NCBI GenBank assembly: GCA_037074765.1
Contig: JBAMDO010000137.1
Span: forward strand, 78,381-142,380
Reading direction: 5' to 3'
Source of the DNA: Mansonella perstans
Taxonomy: Eukaryota > Nematoda > Chromadorea > Rhabditida > Onchocercidae
DNA: 64,000 nt
Position numbers and translations under genes: made by a program. Of this stretch, positions 25,801-37,808 are shown one piece after another. The notes under the pieces were generated by a model that saw only the letters and a list, made by a program, of their open reading frames with translations, did not search any database and had not been told where the DNA came from. Every line of letters starts with the position of its first letter. Within the stretch, counting starts at the first letter, position 1.

Positions 25801-27942
25801 AGAAACTTTCAAAAGAGAACATAGGCTGTAGAAAAAGCAACTGGAGAGGGATGCAAGAAAGATAAAAGTGTTGAGGGTCAAACGAAAGATATGAAAGATA
25901 GGATGAAGCATAAGTTCACGAAAAGAACATCAAATTGCTGGAACACATTTCAATTTCATCCAAAATCTAGACGTATTCATTCCATCCCATTTTGTTTCCT
26001 TACTCTTTCCTTCCTTTTTTATTTTTCATTTCCACTCACTACAAGTATCATCAATGTGTTTGCAATAAAACGATCGATTTGAAGAATTCAATAAATTTTA
26101 ATGGATTATTTTAATGAAAATTTAAAATTAAAAAAAAAGAAAAACGGATTTTCATCAATAATAATTAAAAATTTGTTTATTAGTATTTATAATATTTTAT
26201 GAGGCAATTATAATTGCATAATTATCGAAGATCGAGATTTTTTTTTTACCTCAACATAACGGAAAAATCGGAGGGTATGTAACTGCGAAAAGTGAAATGA
26301 CAACGATAATGATGACTCTTAAATAAAGTGATAAAGATAACGATGATTTTTTTAAATGAAGTGATAACGATAACAATAGTTTTCGAATGAAGCATAATTG
26401 TCGTAATGTTGAGCAAATCAAATTAAAAAAAAATTTTCATTTATTATCAAAATTATTTAAATAAGAACAATAAATCGTTGTTGTTATTTTCAACTTATTA
26501 AATTCAATTCTGTAATATTATTTATTTCAGCTAAAGTTTTTAAACTTATCTTAACACGAACAGTGCAAATGAAATGAGCTAAATTTGATGCAACAGTGAC
26601 AGAGGAATTAATTTGAAATGCAATACTTTGCTATTGATTGACGTTCTGGCTATTTTTTATGCGTATTCTTCAGGTTACATCTAGCTATTGCTTATTGGCT
26701 ATTTGTCATTTGTACTAATAGCTTTTTGCAGATGTGTTCTAATTTCTTCCTTTAAATGAAATAAAAAGTTCAAATTAAAATTTGCTCCTTTTATTTTGCT
26801 TAAAATTAAAAATGCCTGTTTGCATTTCAAAGGTCAATCAGTGAAGTCAGTGAAAATAAATAAAATGAATTGGTTAAAATTGTGGAACTATCAATCCGGA
26901 AAATCCATCATCTGTGCATATTCGTGTTTAAAACAATTAATTCACAATGATGAATGAAATTATTGCTGAAACATATTGAATAAATAAATGAGAAAAGAAA
27001 TAATAAAATTACTGAATGAAATGAAAGGTATAAGTGTTGGTTATTATATCATTTCTAAGTAATTAATCAGAAGTAGCAAATGTGACAGTGGTCACAGGAT
27101 AGACTGAAAATAAACAAATACTATTCAGAAACAGCAAAAGTTTGTTAATGAATTTGTTTATTTGAATAAAAAGTTTAGTTTCTTCTTTAAATGAAATGAG
27201 CAAAAAGTTCCAAATTAAAATTTGCCTCTTTTATTTTGATTGAAAATGTCTATTTGTATTTGAAATGGACGATCAATACAGATCAATAAAGGCAAATGAT
27301 CATATCGCGGCTATGTCATAGACATTTGTCATATCTGGTACTATCGTAAACGTCTATTATATCATGACAGTATCATATATTTGCTGCTGTTTGCCAGAAA
27401 TGAATCTCTTATTTTTCCTTATTTTTTCAGAAATAGCATTAAATTACATAGCCAATAATTCATTTGATATGAGCCAAGAATAATTTATTGAAAAACTAAA
27501 TATTACCACATATAATTCATATATAATTTTTAGTTTGATAAATTTGATAAAAAAAGTTTGAATTCTTTTGACTTGTTAAAATTATTATTGTAAATTTGTG
27601 TCAGTTTTAAGTTTTTTTTTACGCCAAGAGAAAAGCGAGAAGAAAAAACAAACATCGCGAAGACAAAAAAACGATAAAATTAAATTTTTAAGAAGAGAAA
27701 AAGAAATTTTAAATCAACCAACCAATTTAAATAAGTTATTAATGAAATAAAGAATTACATGCATTCATGCATGCAAAATGCAGAAGAAATGCAAGAAGAA
27801 ACCTGAATTGTGTTATTGTTTGATGACGAGAAGCTATTGTTGTTGTTGTCGCTGTTGTTGCGACATAATGATTAGTTTCTGTCAAATCATCAGAAAAGCA
27901 ATAGCGTCGAATTTCGCAGGGACATGATAGAGAATTTCCCAT
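11173..27942 (-). CDS. tiam-1: Tiam / still life family Rac guanine-nucleotide exchange factor
   Basis: Eighteen exons (5-prime to 3-prime, minus strand): 27942-27803, 25277-25030, 23647-23304, 21188-20967, 19227-19084, 18867-18779, 18415-18235, 17995-17837, 15956-15618, 15560-15501, 15400-15146, 14789-14640, 14466-14361, 14189-14043, 13582-13449, 13253-13104, 12829-12627, 11248-11173. All introns are GT-AG, all phases agree, and the total is 3147 nt (1048 residues). Order: myristoylation-type N-terminus MGNSLSC, WH1 (about 50-175), PH-CC-Ex (about 200-400), Ras-binding region (about 410-485), PDZ (about 490-580), DH (about 700-900), PH (about 905-1020). This is the Tiam/Sif order, with a WH1 as in Drosophila still life. 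Members load GTP on Rac at membranes to shape actin in neurites and junctions. Least certain are the 60-base exon 15560-15501 and the acceptor of the next exon (15400 or 15407). Extra small exons in the longest introns are possible. Confidence 0.93.
13449..15400 (-). other. tiam-1: tiam-1 exons 11-15: Dbl-homology (RhoGEF) catalytic domain
   Basis: CR1 helix: LLKTISELVLTEKNFVRDVQ at the end of exon 15400-15146, with the conserved E-L-x-x-T-E pattern. Middle: NQYLKPTHLPVL in exon 14789-14640 and KCSKFKIYSDYSAAY in 14466-14361. CR3: SLLIKPIQRVLKYPLFLQQI in 14189-14043, the signature of Rac/Cdc42 exchange factors. The final helix, TTMQSLAEYVNEMQRLTEQY, is in 13582-13449. Catalytic features look intact. 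Confidence 0.95.
13842..13894. repeat. (GT)n microsatellite
   Basis: About 50 bases of nearly pure GT on the plus strand with two interruptions, in the tiam-1 intron between 14043 and 13582. Confidence 0.95.
15618..18415 (-). other. tiam-1: tiam-1 exons 7-9: Ras-binding region and PDZ domain
   Basis: Exons 18415-18235 and 17995-17837 encode SVLLPSGSIMHLRQTSVDNV, then VCEQLKLDPEKYYI, the ubiquitin-fold Ras-binding pattern. Exons 17995-17837 and 15956-15618 give NLGLTISA (carboxylate-loop strand) and VEVGDLVISVDNRLISSL (the GD-x-I-x-x-V-x motif), a PDZ domain. The PDZ loop GLTI replaces the canonical GLGF type, so ligand preference cannot be read off. Confidence 0.87.
18779..21188 (-). other. 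tiam-1: tiam-1 exons 4-6: PH-CC-Ex region
   Basis: Exon 21188-20967 gives SVMVVGETKERLYISEPTGA and then a predicted helix. Exon 19227-19084 carries a coiled-coil-like part (LSHDLNDELEMSHLQLFTLK) followed by FPTPS, which parallels the ELPNPK turn of mammalian Tiam. Exon 18867-18779 continues with ELLSKISLRTLRYSC. In Tiam this module binds phosphoinositides and scaffold partners. The PH half is diverged; its assignment rests on order and on the better-matching CC-Ex part. Confidence 0.75.
18999..19024. repeat. 26-base A homopolymer
   Basis: Uninterrupted A run in the tiam-1 intron between 19084 and 18867. On the gene strand it is a T run at a distance from the acceptor. Confidence 0.95.
23304..25277 (-). 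other. tiam-1: tiam-1 exons 2-3: WH1/EVH1 domain, start of PH-CC-Ex
   Basis: Exon 25277-25030 encodes LWAELFRLSSDRTQWNML and exon 23647-23304 continues with VSSCFAYWHYHGETYGINVV, then ADDCDRFYRTI. This matches the WH1 pattern: an aromatic W near the N-terminus, a central aromatic strand, and a C-terminal helix with F/Y. It is closest to the N-terminal WH1 of Drosophila still life. The second half of exon 3 moves through a Ser/Thr linker into the first strands of the PH part of PH-CC-Ex. Confidence 0.85.
26743..26838 (+). repeat. Diverged direct repeat, copy 1
   Basis: Begins TTCTTCCTTTAAATGAAAT and contains CAAATTAAAATTTGC. It matches 27180-27278 with scattered substitutions and small indels. 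It lies in tiam-1 intron 1. Not assigned to a known element. Confidence 0.75.
27180..27278 (+). repeat. Diverged direct repeat, copy 2
   Basis: Begins TTCTTCTTTAAATGAAAT and shares CAAATTAAAATTTGC and the following TTTTATTTTG with copy 1, about 435 bases away. It is also in tiam-1 intron 1. Confidence 0.75.
27803..27942 (-). other. tiam-1: tiam-1 exon 1: myristoylation/palmitoylation-type N-terminus
   Basis: ATG at 27942-27940 opens MGNSLSCPCEIRRYCFSDD. Gly2 with Ser/Asn around it fits the N-myristoyltransferase consensus, and Cys7 and Cys9 could be palmitoylated. Human TIAM1 and Drosophila Sif also start with MGN. The exon continues into a Thr-rich low-complexity segment and ends at CAG|GTTTCT in a phase that joins exactly to 25277. 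Confidence 0.85.
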
Positions 27943-30900
27943 ATTCCTGATAAGATCCTGGATGCTTCTTCTTCTTTCTTTTTTTCTCTCTTTTAAAAAA
28001 AAAAATTGTAAAAATTAAACAGAGAAAAGAAAAAAAGACAGGTGTGAAAAGATGGGGAGCTAAAATAATAACAAAAACAATCTTCAACATTGAACTTTTG
28101 GCTAGATGCGATAAAAGTGAAAAAAAAAAGGCCTCGTGTAAATAGAATGAGTCTTGTGGCGCTAAGCTTTTCATATCTTTCTCTGTTATCATCGATTCTT
28201 AAGTTTCGTTTTTCTTCCATGTCCTTAATTGGCATATCCACGAATTTTGAAAAACTGTGAAATGTTTTTGCTTCAACTAAAAAACTTCAAATGCTTATGT
28301 ATGGACTGATTGAAAAAGGCCAAGATGGATTAATAGTATTGCGAAAGAGCATATGAATGTGAAAGTAGAATAGCTGTTGTAGAAGTAGTAGAAATGGTAG
28401 GCCAGCCCCAAAATTCATATGTTGCACCCAATGGGAAAGATGAAATGAAATGAATGAATATGCCAACACTAGACTTAAGTCCTTAAAAATTCTACCCATA
28501 TAGGCCATCAATTTCAGGATCCATACTTCATTTCATATGCATTAGAGCACTACATTTAGATCATGGATATTTGACTAGTATTAGTATTAAAAAAAAGGAA
28601 AATCCCAACCGCGAGAACAAGGTGTTTTACTAAAGATTTAAAGTTAATGGAGAAAAATTGGAAATATAACGAATTCTTTTTTGGAGGCTACTAACATTTA
28701 TATTTTCTAAAGTATCCGCGGTGGGAGTGGCGACAAAGCAATAACACAAACTTGATCACTAATAAGCATCATTAACAGGAGTTAACATCTAAATCCATAC
28801 TTCATAAAAATCCGAATTTCTAGAAAAAAATGTCGCAGGATTCAAAGTGATGCAGTGTCATAAAAGTTGACAAATAATGCTAAAACATTTATATATTTGT
28901 TTCATACAATATATTAATTAATATTACAAAAAATCCAAAATGTCGTAAGATTGATGATAAACCAGGTTACTTCGATTTGGGTTGGTGACCTATCTGGTTA
29001 CCTCAATCTATATCATTTGCCTCTTCATTAATTACTTAGCAGCTCAAATTTCTAATCTTCAATCTTTTTCTTTGCTCCTAAATTTATTGCACAATCTCTG
29101 AATTATGCAGAAAGAAAAAAGAAGCTGAATATTCAAAAGTCGATCTAATTAATTAAACGTAGGTAAAATGAAGTGATGTTAAAAACTAAACTCATTTAGA
29201 TCAAGTAAGTTAAAATAAATGATATTGGTATCAATAAAATGATTGTAATTAACGGTGAGTGAAAATAAGTCTTGACATTTCATTTATTTATCAATGGCTA
29301 TAAAATTTTAAAATTTTTTCCAAGAATTTCAAAAAGGGAAAAACGGAAACTTGAAGTTATGATAATTTATCATTTTGGATTATATATGATTGGCTCAAAA
29401 AACATTTGATTGCATAGCTGAATTCCCAAGCAAACCATTTAAAATATTTTTGAAACCGTTTTTGAGTAATTAGATTCTCTAAAAAGTTGCAAATTTACTT
29501 TTCTTCATTGTTAAAAAGCGAGATCGTACGTTCTTTAAGAAGAAATCATATACTTTAATATTAATATATAAGTTTATACTAGTACTGAATTTTTTCGATT
29601 GCATGGTCATATGGTTAGTGGTCTTCCTAATTAATAACAGTGCAATAGCAATTCTTGAATATCTAGTTGTAAATTTCAATTTTAATTATTTGCAACTTTT
29701 TACCGACCTATCATAATTGATTCATATTTTCATCCAATATCAGTAGTTTAGAAATAACAGAGAATATTACGCTTCCGCCAATTGTATTCTGAGATGGCTA
29801 AAAGCAGAAATTAATGAGGGTAAAGAAAAACTAATTAACATTGCCAACTGATTGCTAAACGAACAAGTAGTGATGAATCGAAAAAATGATCAAAGTAGTT
29901 AAATTTGAAATAATATGCTAAGCAAGATTTTTAAAAAAAGGAACCAGAAAATGATGACCGGAAATTTCATATATAAATTCCAAAAGTGGAACTTTCACTT
30001 GAATGACACTTTTTATCTTTATTCTTCGAATATTTAAAAAATATTGTAGATTCTTGAACTAAAAATCCGATTTCTTTGTTAATTTGACGTTTTTAAAAAA
30101 AGGAATCGAAACTGTAAAAAAAGTGATGAATTGATGGATTAAACTGTAATATTGATTGATCGGATGAATAAATTACGAGAGAACGATGAAGAGAGAACAA
30201 GGGAAAAAGAGAGAGGGAGATAAAGTAAATGTTTCTAATCAACTTTCCATCTTTTTTAAAAAATAACTCAAAACTCGTACAACCCGATCAGTAACAACCT
30301 ATTTTCCATATTTATCACCATATGTGAACGATAAAATTTTTGTAAATTATATCAAATGACCGCCTTCATGAAAACTTTGCACTCAGTTTAATATGTTTTT
30401 GCTGAAGCGGGGTCATCATTCAATTTCTACGTATCCAAGTTTCATATAAATCACAAAAGATAATTGTCTGATAATAATAGACCACATTTACATGTCTATT
30501 CATTGATGTCTCTTACAAATTGTATGAATATTGAGTTAATTTTATCAATGAATAAGAGATATTGAGAATTTTTCGAATTCTTCCATACAATTATTAAATA
30601 TTGAACCTCATAGATATTGCAAATTATCTGATCTAAGATTATCTTTCATCGTCTGGTGCATGCCATTTCCCTGATAAAATTGACTATTTTCGATAACTAT
30701 ACGGTGATAAATAATCACTCATGCAATATCAGTAAAGTAAGCGATCATAATTGCAACTATGTTGCAAGTTAGTGTGTGTTGTATTTTCCGATTCGCAATA
30801 ATCCTCTCAGTAATGATTAAAGGCTGCATATGTTCCCGATCATCTGATTGATTACATCCTCATGTTCAGTGATATTTTAATTGAATTTGACAGATGTTTA

Positions 30901-33829
30901 TCAATTAAAAATTTCGATTTTAATTTTAAAGTTTGCGCTAAAATATCATATGCAAACTTCCGTGAAAACAATCTTAATTCCTTAACAATAGATAATATCG
31001 CTTCATTTTTATAGTTTAGTTTAAATTCGATGTGCTATTTTGAATCACCCATTAGGATCAAATGGTATATCTTTTTCATTAAACGGTAAATTGTTAAAAA
31101 GTTTTATGTAGTCTTGTCTTCTCTTAAAAAGAAACTACTCTAGCTTTTTTATTTATATCATAAGATTCAAAGACATTGCACTTCATGAGTGAATCACCTG
31201 TAATCCACGGATCACAATTGGAAATCGCTATAATGCTGTATGATTACTGATAAAATTCACTAAAAGGTATGTGAGGTTGGGCTTAGCTTTAATGAATTAC
31301 GTCTAATATAATAATAGAAAAAGATCAATTGAAATACATTGTTTCAATTTGTAACTTTTACGATGTACTGTGGGCACTAATCAGTTAGTCAAAACTAAGT
31401 GACACATTACAGAAAGAATGCATGCAATCGATAAAATTAATTAGCAATTGATTGTTTCAAATTGAAATCAATGTAGCATACAATAGAAATCTAATGATTT
31501 GACATCAACCAGTGTAAAATCCAGCTAGATTGTAGAATACGAGAAATGAACAATCAATCATTTTGGTTAAACAATTCAATTTATGAATAAATTGTGTCAT
31601 TTTTTAAAAATATTGGATAAACTTCAATAAATTTGAAGATTAAATGGTCACGATCAGTATCACATGCATTCTTCAACACTTACTAGTATTTTGTTTGTGA
31701 TTTCAAAATGGATTTGTTTATTAGTTCTCTTTTATTTCTCATCAATCGAAGTTTAACAAGTCATCTTTACTTCTAATCCTGAAAAATAGCCAATAAATCT
31801 TTTCTTTTAGCTTTAAAATATAGAAAACTTCAAAGAAATTTATCATATCGATTACTAAATTACTTATCATTATCAATTTCTTGATCGATCTATCAAGCCT
31901 TTGACCAGCTACATCCTAATATCATTAATGATCAGATTGACATATAAGAATGATCTTTCTTATCAATGAAACCATTCTGAAAAAATTATATTGATTTTTT
32001 CAGTACTCATACTTTTCACCGCATAAAAAATTTTGAATAATACGTATGATTTGTTGAATCATTAAAGTGAATGATTGTTTGCGACATTTGTGACACAAAT
32101 CTGTGATATTTCCTATCACATTAATGCACTTCTCGACAAGCGGATTCATAGCTGAATGAATTGATGATTTCTTGAGAAAAAAATTTTCATGAATATTTCA
32201 AATTTCAAACACTAGTTTGATCCAGAATAAAATAATGAAATCAGAATTGAGAATAAACCGAAAAGATTTAGACTTATTTTTATCTTAACTTTTTTTGATT
32301 TCAGAACAAAAGTTTATCTTCTTTTTCAGGTAGTGCTTGAAAGGTTTTAAGGTCTACTTTAATAAGTAATTTAAAATACACCATTGTTAATTACCATCTT
32401 TCATGGCTATTTTCGTTTTATTTCTTATTTCTTCGAATTTTGATAATAACGGAATAGCAAGTGAGCAAAATATTTAGCAGCATAAGCATGCTATGCAAAT
32501 TTATATTATTTTTATAACCGCAAATGATCAAGCGATTAAAATTCAGAAATTAAATTAATTTACTGAATAAATGATGGAATTCGATGTTGAAATCTTCCGC
32601 TTCCTTCAGCTTCCATCCAAGTTGTCGTTGTTGCAAAAATTTTTTTCTCAGTAATGAAATTTCGTATTTGTAATTAAAATCAATTAAATTGAATAATGAA
32701 ATATTTTGATGGACATACATAAGTTTTATCATTTTTGTCTTCGCGTGCATATAAGTTTTGTCAGAGAATATTTGGATAAAACTAAAATGGATGTAGAGTG
32801 AAAAAACGAACAAAAATTCAATGAATAAGTGGAAGATCATTTCATCGAGGATCCCAACCATTTATATAAGCGGGAATGATTTGCATGAATTAAATATTAA
32901 TTCTAAAGCAGGATGAATTTAGAACAAAGATTTCTTTCGACACTTTAATCACTGATATTGGCTTTTAAACTGAAAGAAGAATTCACATGTGCAAAGCTTC
33001 AATAATATTACAATAACTGGGTTCCATTAGCTATAGTAATTTGCCCTGGAAATATAAACTAAATTATTCACAGCAGATCTTCAAGATTCTTCAACAAAGA
33101 TCTTCTTGAACGTCCTGTATCAGCATAACAGGCATTGTTTGCTATAGAGAAATTCTTCAGTGATTCAGAAAGATAATATTATCATGTTTTTTTTTCTTAA
33201 TCCTAACCATATTAAAATTTATTTATTTTGCGATGGAAAATTTAAACAACTTTTTTTTTTCGAAATAAATAATAAAATAAAAATGAAAACAACAATCAAT
33301 CAGTGTAATTAGTAATTCCAAACTGAATATGGTTCATCTTAGAAACAGATAATGGAAAACTTTGCATTACTAAATAGGCTTTCCATCAAATAAGAATTAT
33401 ATGTCAGTCCTTTTTAATGACCTCATATGCATAACAATCCGATTTTGGTTCAGAATAACTTCCTCTTCTTGGATTATATGCAATTTACCATTTTAGCTTT
33501 GATATGGAGAGCTGAAATTTTTAAATACAAAAGTAAAATGATCAAAATAATAGCAATCAAATAATTTTATAACATTTTCGTAATTTCATTAATTTTTATA
33601 AAATACTGAACAGATGATAAATTAGACGATTGCAAAATTAAAGGCAATGAAATTTAATGAAAAGTTTTAGCAAGATAAGTTTTTTTTTTTGTTAATTTGG
33701 CCTAAGAAAACAGAGCTAAATTGCAGAGTTGAACAGCTTGAAATGAAAAAAACATATTGAATAGAATAATTTGAAAACATTCAGAACCATAATAGTCATT
33801 AGTTATTATGGAATCATGATACTTCCATA

Positions 33830-34430
33830 TTTAAAACAAAAAAAAAAAACAAGCGAGAAACACCAAGCATATAAAGAGAACCATATAAAAAAGCTATAAG
33901 AGAAACTAATAAAAGAACAAAAAACAGCTTCAAATTATGAGTAGAAACAAAACTAAAAAAGTCGTTAAGATTAGAACTATGAACTCACCATAGGGTAAAG
34001 AACATCAAAAACAAATAAATGCCAAACAAAAAATATAAAATATCTGAAACATTTTTCATCGTAAATAAAAAATCGTAAATCAACTAAAAGACTAAAACAC
34101 CAAGAAGAGAAAAAGCCAGGCAGTCATAAACAATGAATGATAGCAAGCATAGTAAATTTTCACAAGAAACTGAAAACAATCTTAAGTGAATTTAATTGCA
34201 TTAATGTGAATACTGTGTAATTATTAACTGAAATAAAGCTAACTTAAACTATCACTTTAAATTAAAAACTGAAATGACTATAAAAAAAAGACAAAACATT
34301 AAAATAATCTAAAATAATAAAAATAACAATTTCAAACTCAAAAGCAAAAGAAAAATAAACAATTAAAATACTATAGAAAGCAAATCATATTTCAGAAAAA
34401 CTGTAATGAGATGATTACCTTTAAACACCT
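33830..34430 (-). other. Strongly strand-asymmetric block (T-rich on minus), possible mitochondrial insert
   Basis: For about 600 bases the plus strand is dominated by A and poor in T, unlike the flanks. The minus strand is T-rich, as is the coding strand of filarial mitochondrial DNA. With the invertebrate mitochondrial code (TGA as Trp, ATA as Met) one minus frame stays open through about 34045-33810 and is very hydrophobic. No mitochondrial gene was positively identified, and T-rich DNA always translates into Phe/Leu-rich strings, so this is only a suggestion. Confidence 0.2.
34199..34227 (+). repeat. 29-bp direct repeat, copy 1
   Basis: Starts CATTAATGTGAATACTGTG and differs from 34562-34590 at three positions, all G/A differences. 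The copies are 363 bases apart. Confidence 0.85.
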
Positions 34431-34561
34431 GAAAATTTCACACTTGCTTTGAAAAATATATTTAAATTAAGGAAAACAAGCATTACTGTAGACATTCTTG
34501 GTACACTCCTATTTAAGCCAAAAAAAGTGTTTCCTTTCCGGCAGAATAAAACTGTACAAAT

Positions 34562-34590
34562 CATTAATATGAATACTGTATAATTGTTAA
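34562..34590 (+). repeat. 29-bp direct repeat, copy 2
   Basis: Starts CATTAATATGAATACTGTA; the partner of 34199-34227, with three mismatches. Confidence 0.85.
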
Positions 34591-35349
34591 TCTAACACAG
34601 AAAACTTATTAACTAAAAATCATCCTCTTCTCAACAATGTTTTATTTATTTTGTCAAAAATTAAGTTTAATTTTACTCTATAGTGAAGTAATTGGAAATA
34701 GAGCACTGTAAACACTAGTAAAGAAATGTTTACAAAGATCAATTAATTCAGAAAAAAAATTATTAGGATAAATGATAATTAATAAAAATGGCTTTTAGCA
34801 GAAATCTTTGCATTCGAAATTCTTCAATGATTTATTACAAAATTCAACTTTATGGAAATAAAATCTCAAAATTCAGATCAAAAATAATTCAAAAATAATT
34901 TTCAAAAAATTTCTCAAAAATTCCGAGAATTGCTTTATAACTCAAAATTTTCAAAAAAACAATTATTTTTCGAATAAGAAAAAATCTTTTTACAATTTTT
35001 CAATTTATTAAATTTTTAACTAATAAAACAGAAAAAAGCAAGAAGAGTTCATATATTACACTGCATTCCTAAATGCCACTTTCATCTTACTTTCCATTAT
35101 TCTTTTATGATATTTTCGTCGCTTTTTCTTTGCTCAAAGTAAGTTAACTAAATTAGAAAACACATCGCATAAATAATTAGCTAATTAGTCATATAGATGT
35201 AGTTAATTATAATAAGTTAAACAAAGATTCATTTCTTTTCTGCATATTAGAATAAACAAATTTCATAGTCTTTGATAAAACCGGTTTTGAAAAATTAAGA
35301 AACAAAAAGTTATTAGAAAAAGTTCACGTAATTTTATTAAAGTTTTGTT

Positions 35350-35413
35350 AAATTAGATAATTCTACTGAAATTTTATTAAATCAGATAATTCTATTGAAA
35401 TTTATTAAATCAG
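35350..35413 (+). repeat. Short tandem repeat, period 28-29
   Basis: Two full copies and a partial third of AAAT(T/C)AGATAATTCTA followed by (C/T)TGAAATTTTATT, in intergenic DNA. Confidence 0.85.
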
Positions 35414-37808
35414 GTTTTTTTATTAAAGTTTTATTAAGTCAAACAAATTTATTAAAGTAGGACAATAATTTTACGTTTTCATTCTACTTCAACCTTGCAA
35501 GCAAACTACATTATCAGAAAATTATTGATTGAAAAAATTTTGTAAGTTTTGAATGATCGTTGTGAATACTGCTATAAATATAGTTACTTAAAGTATCTGC
35601 TTAAGACTAAGTGATCTCTGTAATTATATGGTTAAAATAGTTTTCCCTCATAAAAAGTATATTCTATGAAGAAATGAGCCTCAAGCCTCAAATCAAAGGT
35701 GACATAATTTGTTATACTGTCCTCAGTATTCAATATATTTTGTCTAGTATTTCCTGATCCTAATTTATGTAAGAATTTTAAAAAAAGAATTAACAAAAAA
35801 ATTGTTAATTATGTTCCAAAACAAAAAACAGATCAATCATTTTCAAATGGACCTGAAAAACCAAATGATTTTAATTTTTTTCTTGATCTGGATAGCAAAG
35901 ATCAATTTTGGCTCATACAGTACGACAAGGGTAAATATATTTATGCCAAAATTATGAAAGGATTAAGTCACTGTTGTTTTACACTTTTTGAATGTTCCAC
36001 TAAATTAATCATTTCTGGGATAAAATTATTTCATATATATTCAAATCCATTACAGCATTTTTCTATTTTAGATATCATCAAGAAAAATATCGTTGTCAAA
36101 TTGCTCAAATTAATTTTCATGATTTCATCTGTCAAATAACAGAGCCATATTTTCTCCTGTTATTTTGTTACTGTAAGTTGCTCTAAGAGCCATGAAATCA
36201 TCAAGTTTAACTTTTGTGTTTCTTAAGATTCGGACAGTCCCATGTGTTCAATTCTTACTAAAAAAAATGGCCAAGTTCATTTTGTGTAAATAAATCATTG
36301 TCATCTCATTTTGTTTCAACAGGATGATCGCGTAATTCATTTTTGTTGAAATTCATTCTTACCCTTAAAGGCAAGTGCCATATTTGACCATTTGAGTTTG
36401 TAAAGAACTTACTTTTACATGCTTGATTAATTGGTAATTTAGCAATTAATTAGCTTCGCTATCATGAGCAGATGTTCAAATTAGTGTGATTATTTTCATA
36501 TGATTACTATCGCATGATTGTTATCGTGCATGTCATATATTTCGGAGAATTTTGTGTCAGTCTTTTAGAGTATAATGAGCCTTAAATGTGCATTTTTGCT
36601 TTTATAAACAGACTTTCAAACTCTATTTTTAGGAAATAACATATTAATAATTTTAAATGTAGTATTTTTTCTCTGTTCCAACTTCATTATAAAATGACAA
36701 TGAATATTGCTTGATGATAATATGGCTCAGGGTCGTAGTAGTATTACAACACTACCTCAGCGATCAGTATTGACTGATAGGAGTCTAACATAAAAATTAC
36801 CATTGATACTAACGATTATAAGTTGATATTGACATTTGTAAGCTAAATAACTACCGATATGGAAATTTTTTGCAATCATAAATTTTATAATTTCAATAAC
36901 TTTAGCAGGACAGTTTTATTCTTAAATCATTTTTCAAAATTAATTCTTGAATTTGATTAAATATATTTCAAATTTATGTTAACCTGAACTCAACTGCACA
37001 ATTATGTTTAATTATTTGTTTGAAATGATCTCAAAACAATTGCAATTGTCTTGCGTGATTTTATGAAAAATTTCACAACAAAATTTTGATTTATTTTAGA
37101 TTTATTTATTCACGATAATATTATTGCATTGACAAAATCAAAAGTTTTTCATTCGCTTAATATAGCTACAAGATAAAGTTAACATTTAATGATGAATGAA
37201 ATCGTAGATCAGAAACGATTAGTAATAGGAAATTAATTGACTAATTACACAAAGGAAGAGATACGTTGGATGAAAACAATTGCCGGTAATATCACTGAGA
37301 CGATTTGAAATGCTTTTTTTCATTTTTTTCCTTTTTAAAATTCTAATTTTCTAATAATCTTACTCCTTCAATGTGAAAATCTTTAAGACTTTTTATTTTT
37401 CCAAACATTTTGATAAAGTGTTAAAAAAAATTAATAAATTTTCTTTATACGTCTCGAAATTCAGACTAATCAGCAATTAATATATAAATACATTTTATTA
37501 ACGAAAAATTGAAGCAAGTTGTGGCAGTTAACTTGATAGCGACCTAGCAGCAATTAACGACCAGTGGCGTATCTGAAATTCTGAGTGATATTTTCATCAG
37601 GATTAATGGATAACATAAAATCGAATTATTTGACAAAAAATGTGATTCACAAGCAATATAATCGATTTTGTTTTTTAGACCAATCAATATTCTCTTATTT
37701 ATAGAAAGTATGATACTAAGGCTATTATTAATTTACTTTTCAGTAAATTATGAAAAGTATTTAATTCAAAACAATTTATAAGTTAATAAAAGAAATCCAA
37801 GAAACAAT

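Larger units (their letters stand above)
27943..37808. other. Large intergenic region upstream of tiam-1
   Basis: About 10 kb with no supported gene. The first 500 bases upstream of tiam-1 (27950-28520) have short minus frames that may be its 5-prime leader; the promoter is not identified. A start-like mini frame lies at 36722-36793. The block 33830-34430 has strong A excess on plus. Frames at 29479-29679, 32550-32861 and 35954-36139 look like chance frames. Confidence 0.4.

Noticed and set aside
32550..32861. 103-codon minus frame
   Set aside because: Frames of about this length are expected by chance in 64 kb of DNA this AT-rich; no domain or conservation cue seen.
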